Assembly (NCBI GenBank): GCA_015257125.1
Contig: JABZKU010000015.1
Coordinates: 1 to 50,447, forward strand
Length of the DNA: 50,447 nucleotides
Reading direction: 5' to 3'
Source: Prevotellaceae bacterium
GTDB lineage: Bacteria; Bacteroidota; Bacteroidia; Bacteroidales; Bacteroidaceae
Positions 49,831-50,447 of the stretch are shown in pieces. The notes beneath the pieces were generated by a model, which had not been told where the DNA came from, did not search any database, and worked only from the letters and a program-made list of their open reading frames with translations. Within the stretch, counting starts at the first letter, position 1. Each line of letters begins with the position of its first letter. A program made the translations under genes and the position numbers.

Positions 49831-50417
49831 TTCTTCGTGCACCTGAATATTCGGATCTCGATTTACTCTTTTCGTTGGAAAACGACCCACAACAATGGAT
49901 CACTTCCAACACGCGTGCGCCGTTCTCGCGTGCTGCGCTCAAACAGTTCATCGTGCGTTCGGCTCAATATGATATTTTTGCCCTGCGTCAACAGCGCTTT
50001 GTCATCGAATTGGGGGATGAAGGAAAAGAGGCGGCAATTGGTTTTGTCGATTTGACAGATTTTTCGCCCGAGCATCACCGGGCTGAAGTCGGCATCCTGC
50101 TGTTACCGGGCTATCGTGGACAAGGTTATGGAAAAAAAGCGTTGCAGTTGCTCGAAACCTATGCGCGAGACGTCCTTTCATTGCAAAACTTATATGCTTT
50201 CGTACCTGCAGACAACATTGCCTCACGGCGTCTGTTTGAAACTGCGGAATTTGACAATGTCGGCTTGCTGAGCGATTGGTTTTTCTTCGGAGGCGTGTAT
50301 CGAGATGCGCATTTCTTCCAAAAAAACTCTCGTGATTTTTGGCCGTGCCGAGAAAAACGCGTACTTTTGCACACGCAATCCCGCCAAAGAACACGGTGCG
50401 TTAGTTCAGTTGGTTAG
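49827..50417 (+). CDS. GNAT-family N-acetyltransferase
   Basis: Acetyltransferase of 196 aa with the GNAT core: AIGFVDLTDFSPEHHRAEVGILLLPGYRGQGYGKKAL includes the acetyl-CoA-binding GYRGQGYGKKA, and the following YAFVPADNIASRRLFETAEF is the usual beta5-alpha4 segment. The sequence up to about residue 170 is typical; the final 25 residues (RDFWPCREKRV onward) look like run-on. The promoter of the downstream tRNA-Asp (50338-50369) lies inside its reading frame, and its stop codon is inside the tRNA (50415-50417). It starts within the stop of the glycosyltransferase (4 nt overlap). Substrate unknown. Confidence 0.82.
   Translation: MILRAPEYSDLDLLFSLENDPQQWITSNTRAPFSRAALKQFIVRSAQYDIFALRQQRFVIELGDEGKEAAIGFVDLTDFSPEHHRAEVGILLLPGYRGQGYGKKALQLLETYARDVLSLQNLYAFVPADNIASRRLFETAEFDNVGLLSDWFFFGGVYRDAHFFQKNSRDFWPCREKRVLLHTQSRQRTRCVSSVG
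50338..50369 (+). promoter_or_regulatory. Promoter of tRNA-Asp inside the GNAT gene
   Basis: TTTG (50338-50341), a 20-nt spacer and TACTTTTG (50362-50369), 25 nt before the tRNA. It lies wholly within the reading frame of the GNAT gene. Confidence 0.75.
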
Positions 50418-50447
50418 AATACATGCCTGTCACGCATGGGGTCACGG
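50395..50447 (+). tRNA. tRNA-Asp (GTC), 3' end cut by the window
   Basis: The first 53 nt of a tRNA-Asp. The acceptor strand starts GGTGCGT at 50395. The D-loop region (TAGTTCAGTTGGTTAGA) and the anticodon arm with CCTGTCACG (anticodon GTC) follow, then the variable region and the beginning of the T arm. The acceptor 3' half and T loop lie beyond the window. Identity comes from the anticodon and the D arm. Its first 23 nt are also read as the last codons and stop of the GNAT gene. Confidence 0.93.

Overview
This window is a piece of a Bacteroidales (Bacteroidota) chromosome with roughly half G+C. I base that on three things. First, many genes are preceded by the Bacteroidota promoter pattern (TTTG or TTG, about 19-20 nt, then TAnnTTTG) and few have Shine-Dalgarno sites. 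Second, several families typical of the phylum are present: a PorE-like TPR/beta-propeller/CRD/OmpA lipoprotein, a CCDC81-type HU plus SPOR protein, a DUF4494 protein, and a ferredoxin-dependent 2-oxoacid oxidoreductase operon led by a TPR protein. Third, the UmuDC, GH109 and MlaEF-like proteins have the forms usual in this group. I cannot fix the genus from sequence alone; a Prevotella/Porphyromonas-like relative fits. No phage, IS element, CRISPR array or plasmid gene is visible.

Layout. 1-1120: maf and a small lipoprotein. 1423-4764: a compact, AT-richer cassette of four overlapping genes for an amino sugar (ketoisomerase, FemAB/GNAT-like acyltransferase, DegT aminotransferase, glycosyltransferase), closed by a very long hairpin shared with the converging operon. 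4982-7079 (-): TlpA-like lipoprotein thioredoxin with an MlaE/MlaF-like ABC transporter. 7434-15441 (-): PBP1A, a small HAD protein, a BatD-like protein, NAD synthetase, a small secreted protein, a zinc-ribbon/FHA protein and a membrane HU/SPOR protein. 16103-18184 (-): PorE-like lipoprotein. 18425-23310 (+): nagA, then etfB-etfA-acyl-CoA dehydrogenase. 24138-25874 (-): umuDC. 26118-29635 (-): 2-oxoacid:ferredoxin oxidoreductase operon with three small accessory genes. 29752-30997 (-): yggS and DUF4494. 31468-32931 (+): exported TPR protein. 33057-34915 (-): LytS/LytTR-type two-component system. 35166-36435 (+): ribE-nth. 37471-41063 (-): ilvE, coiled-coil lipoprotein, GH109-like protein. 41242-43134 (-): BadF-type amino-sugar kinase and rnz. 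43284-48311 (-): acyltransferase, large golvesin/amidase/FN3 protein, ettA. 48637-end (+): glycosyltransferase, GNAT enzyme and a truncated tRNA-Asp.

Functional themes are envelope biogenesis (PBP1A, SPOR protein, PorE-like protein, MlaEF, secreted amidase, glycosyltransferases), amino-sugar use (nagA, BadF kinase, GH109), and anaerobic acyl-CoA and 2-oxoacid metabolism (Etf/acyl-CoA dehydrogenase, Kor/Vor).

The most unusual signal is non-coding. Two related intergenic elements of about 570-585 bp (23457-24026 and 36558-37141) lie in the same orientation, each just after a terminator and between converging genes. They share, in the same order, a CG-rich hairpin, an array of CTTCACC/GGTGAAG heptamers in both orientations, several conserved blocks, and a conserved distal segment that starts at a TAnnTTTG promoter-like box. 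They do not encode a shared protein. They could be a dispersed element family, a protein-binding array, or a structured RNA; I do not recognise them.
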